Positions 60,207-64,000 of a stretch of 64,000 bases of DNA are shown piece after piece. The notes beneath the pieces were generated by a model. That model saw only the letters and a list, made by a program, of their open reading frames with translations. It had not been told where the DNA came from and ran no database searches. The DNA comes from an uncultured Pseudomonadota bacterium (GTDB lineage: Bacteria > Pseudomonadota > Alphaproteobacteria > Rs-D84). The stretch spans positions 1 through 64,000 of the forward strand of contig CADCGT010000004.1 in the NCBI GenBank assembly GCA_902801125.1. Reading direction: 5' to 3'. Numbering within the stretch: position 1 is the stretch's first letter; each line of letters opens with the position of its first letter. A program made the translations under genes and the position numbers.

Positions 60207-61965
<1,759 letters not shown>

Positions 61966-61989
61966 TTAAAAACTTGCAATTTCCAGTAT

Positions 61990-62316
61990 AAAGATTATAA
62001 TCGTTGTGTCACGCAAGTGGTGATGATTCTGAACCCATTGTGGAATAGACGTTTTGGACCCGGGGGCGGTACCCGGCACCTCCACCAATAAAAATATGGG
62101 GGGTGTACAAGTTTCGACAGACGTAATAAAGGCAAATGGCTGAATCCGACGTGGTGTCGTTAAAGACCAACAAAAAAATGAATGCGAACGATAATGTTCG
62201 TCTTGCAATGGCTGCCTAAGATATAGGTTGGATATAATTGGCAATGGTTGATTATGTCCGTTTGGCTTTTTGCGGGGCTGGCCGGGTGCCTGGCACCAGA
62301 AACCCGGCAACCAGAA
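61990..62316 (+). ncRNA. ssrA: tmRNA, circularly permuted two-piece type
   Basis: The acceptor piece comes first: T-arm CCGGG-GGCGGTA-CCCGG then CACCTCC-ACCA ending at 62087. Nine to eleven bases later the coding piece opens with GGGGGTG (62099-62105), which pairs with CACCTCC (7 bp, G-U at the third pair). GTTTCGACAG follows. The tag frame from GCG (62184) encodes ANDNVRLAMAA and stops at TAA (62217-62219). A hairpin GCCGGGT...ACCCGGC lies near the 3' end. The exact outer ends are estimates. It rescues stalled ribosomes and tags their products. Confidence 0.93.
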
Positions 62317-62349
62317 ATTAAACTTTAACAGGAACAAAAGGGTAATAAA

Positions 62350-62577
62350 ATGTTAGGAAAAGTAAAAAAATTGTTTTTTGGTGGTATGTTTGTAATACTG
62401 TATACATCTTTCGTCGCCCAATTGGTGTATGTGTTGGGCTGGGTTGCGATTGCCGAAGGTAAATTTGCATTTTTGGCTTTGTTGGCGGTTGAATGGTTGG
62501 TTATTATTGCGGCACGCTATCTTTCAAAACGTTCGGGTGGCAATGCCCAGCACGGCTTTAACGGTCGCCGTCGTTAA
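62350..62577 (+). CDS. Small two-helix membrane protein
   Basis: 75 residues, AAAGGG upstream. Two hydrophobic helices (FVILYTSFVAQLVYVLGWVA and FAFLALLAVEWLVIIAARYL) are followed by a basic Gly/Asn-rich tail ending NGRRR, probably cytoplasmic. No family recognised. It lies between tmRNA and lon. Confidence 0.7.
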   Translation: MLGKVKKLFFGGMFVILYTSFVAQLVYVLGWVAIAEGKFAFLALLAVEWLVIIAARYLSKRSGGNAQHGFNGRRR

Positions 62578-62600
62578 AAGACCAAGACAGATATATTATG

Positions 62601-62626
62601 AATCCCCGGTTTCTGGGGATTTTTTA
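62601..62626 (+). terminator. Terminator
   Basis: AATCCCCGG-TTT-CTGGGGATT followed by TTTTT. Confidence 0.85.
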
Positions 62627-62632
62627 TTACCC

Positions 62633-62660
62633 TTGAAAAGTCATAAAAATAGTTTATATT
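62633..62660 (+). promoter_or_regulatory. Promoter of lon
   Basis: TTGAAA (62633-62638), a 16-base spacer and TATATT (62655-62660). The ATG at 62670 is nine bases past the -10 box, so the leader is a few bases at most. No CIRCE or sigma32-type sequence is seen. Confidence 0.6.
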
Positions 62661-62669
62661 TATCTTGCT

Positions 62670-64000
62670 ATGAAAGAATTTATTTTACCTTGTCGGGATT
62701 TGGTTGTGCATCCGGGGATGACACTGCCGGTTTATGTTGATAATCCAATATCTATTGCGTGCGTCGAAGGCGCGGTTGCGTCGCATGGGCGAATTGTCGT
62801 CGCACCGCAACACAGTATTGCATACCCCACAAGCCCAAGCGATATGTATGAATACGGCACAATCGGCGATGTGGTCCAAGTCTTGCGCATGCCGGATGGC
62901 GCATTGCATACAATTGTGCGAACGACCGATGTGGTAAAAATAACCGATATGACAATTGAAAACGGCGTGTTTTCGGGCGCGGTTGAATATATTCCAATCG
63001 CAAACGATGAAAACGATGAACGCACAATACTGATGCGGGAAAAGGTTTTTGAAACAATTCAATCAATGGCCGCGTTTCGCAAATTCAAAATGGATAAATT
63101 GCGCAGTGTGATTCAAAACTATCCGATGCCGGCATTTGTTGATTCTGTGATTCAGACCGCCGAAATTGATACAGATTCTGCGTTAAAGATTTTAACTATT
63201 CCGTCTTGGTATGACAAAATGGTTGCCTTGTTCGAACGCGTTCGCGTCATGTTCGAAGCGGCCAAGGTCGAAGATTCTATAAATCGCCGCGTTAGCATGC
63301 AGATGGAACACGGTCGACGCGAAGCAATTTTGCAAGAAAAAATGCGCGCAATTCAAAAAGAAATGGGCGAAGAAGATGAAGAAACAGACACGGTCAATAT
63401 GCGTAAAAAAATTGAAAAATCCGCAATGCCCGATGATGTCAAAGAAAAGGCATTAAGTGAATGGAAGCGCATGCGCAATATGTCGCCAATGTCAAACGAA
63501 GGTGGCCTTATTAAAACATATCTTGATGAATTGTTGTCTATGCCGTGGGGGGTTGGTGATAAATCGGATATAAATTTGGACACCGCGCGCAAAATTCTGG
63601 ACAGCGAACATTCCGGCATGCGCGCCGTCAAAGAACGCATATTGGAACACATTGCCGTTATGAAAAAAACCGGTTCCACCAAGGGCAGTATTTTGTGCCT
63701 GGTCGGGGCGCCGGGTGTTGGTAAAACATCGCTGTGTAAATCTATTGCGAATGCGTTGGGGCGTAAATACGCGCGCATTTCACTTGGTGGTGTATCGGAC
63801 GAAGCGCATTTCCGTGGCCACCGCAAAACATATATTGGGTCACAACCTGGGCGCATTATGGATGCCCTTAAACGGGCGCACGCAAATAATCCGGTTATTG
63901 TTCTGGACGAAATTGATAAGATGGGGCGTGATTGGCGGGGCGACCCGGAATCTGCGTTGCTGGAAGTGTTAGACCCGGAACAAAATAAATCGTTCCGTGA
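62670..64000 (+). CDS. lon: ATP-dependent Lon protease (5' part, cut by the window end)
   Basis: 443 codons are visible. The N-terminal substrate-binding domain runs from MKEFILPCRDLVVHPGMTLP through ILTIPSWYDKMVALFERVRV. A helical linker (RREAILQEKMRAIQKEMGEE) carries the family's Q-x-x-x-L-R-E-Q-x-x-x-I equivalent. The AAA+ domain has SILCLVGAPGVGKTSLCKSI (Walker A), ISLGGVSDEAHFRGHRKTYI and PVIVLDEIDKMGRDWRGDPE (Walker B). The protease domain lies beyond the window. Lon degrades misfolded and regulatory proteins in the cytoplasm. Confidence 0.96.
   Translation, partial: MKEFILPCRDLVVHPGMTLPVYVDNPISIACVEGAVASHGRIVVAPQHSIAYPTSPSDMYEYGTIGDVVQVLRMPDGALHTIVRTTDVVKITDMTIENGVFSGAVEYIPIANDENDERTILMREKVFETIQSMAAFRKFKMDKLRSVIQNYPMPAFVDSVIQTAEIDTDSALKILTIPSWYDKMVALFERVRVMFEAAKVEDSINRRVSMQMEHGRREAILQEKMRAIQKEMGEEDEETDTVNMRKKIEKSAMPDDVKEKALSEWKRMRNMSPMSNEGGLIKTYLDELLSMPWGVGDKSDINLDTARKILDSEHSGMRAVKERILEHIAVMKKTGSTKGSILCLVGAPGVGKTSLCKSIANALGRKYARISLGGVSDEAHFRGHRKTYIGSQPGRIMDALKRAHANNPVIVLDEIDKMGRDWRGDPESALLEVLDPEQNKSFR

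Noticed and set aside
61966-62337. A 123-codon minus-strand frame across this stretch
   Set aside because: It lies entirely over the tmRNA, whose stems and tag explain the conservation; the frame has no ribosome binding site.

Overview
The window looks like a chromosome segment of a host-associated, probably anaerobic alphaproteobacterium. The strongest evidence is a circularly permuted, two-piece-type tmRNA gene (about 61990-62316), in which the CCA-bearing acceptor segment precedes the tag-coding segment. This layout is typical of Alphaproteobacteria. Supporting evidence is a SAM-II-like riboswitch upstream of metK, a rubrerythrin, an ankyrin-repeat protein and several secreted cysteine-rich or lamin-G-like surface proteins.

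Layout. 1-10430 is mostly housekeeping: corA, adk, rpsA, an SDR, a YjbR-like protein, a transglutaminase-like protein, a GNAT, an ABC-F ATPase and trpS. 10430-12970 holds an ankyrin protein and small or unrecognised genes. 12973-21204 is a visibly more AT-rich cluster: a PLP decarboxylase convergent to a six-gene operon (HisC-like aminotransferase, larger aminotransferase, DcsG-like ATP-grasp, a kinase/ATP-grasp fusion, a Nudix hydrolase and a Rossmann methyltransferase). It has the gene content of a small amino-acid-derived metabolite pathway that I do not recognise, and it is my first choice for an undescribed system. 21390-25962 carries a Nudix gene broken at a G7 tract, an ASCH protein, a Nudix-pyrophosphatase fusion, two membrane proteins, a PHP phosphoesterase and a glycosyltransferase-like protein.

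26254-34378 is an integrative element in the 3' end of tRNA-Asn(GTT), bounded by a 23-bp direct repeat. It carries a tyrosine integrase, a coupled cytosine methyltransferase / PD-ExK nuclease / second methyltransferase operon, a PLD-type lipoprotein nuclease, a serine recombinase with a likely operator or recombination site, and an HUH replication initiator next to a hairpin-rich possible origin. 34526-45738 is accessory: a compact metK behind a SAM-II-like riboswitch and overlapping uORF, a SEDS-family protein, two degenerate FtsK-like proteins, a mismatch-type DNA glycosylase, a DUF2779 nuclease and a 1412-residue DUF4011-like helicase-nuclease that resembles a defence protein.

45846-64000 returns to core genes: surface proteins, an accD-accA fusion with an IHF/HU gene, a Tat-exported amidase, tRNAs, a zincin, an alkyltransferase-like protein, a 1-Cys peroxiredoxin, prfB with its programmed frameshift, rubrerythrin, obgE, tmRNA and lon (cut by the window end). 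Several genes (the SDR, the amidase and lon) have good promoters whose -10 box lies so close to the start codon that their mRNAs would be leaderless or nearly so. All functional calls rest on reading motifs by eye. No searches were run.
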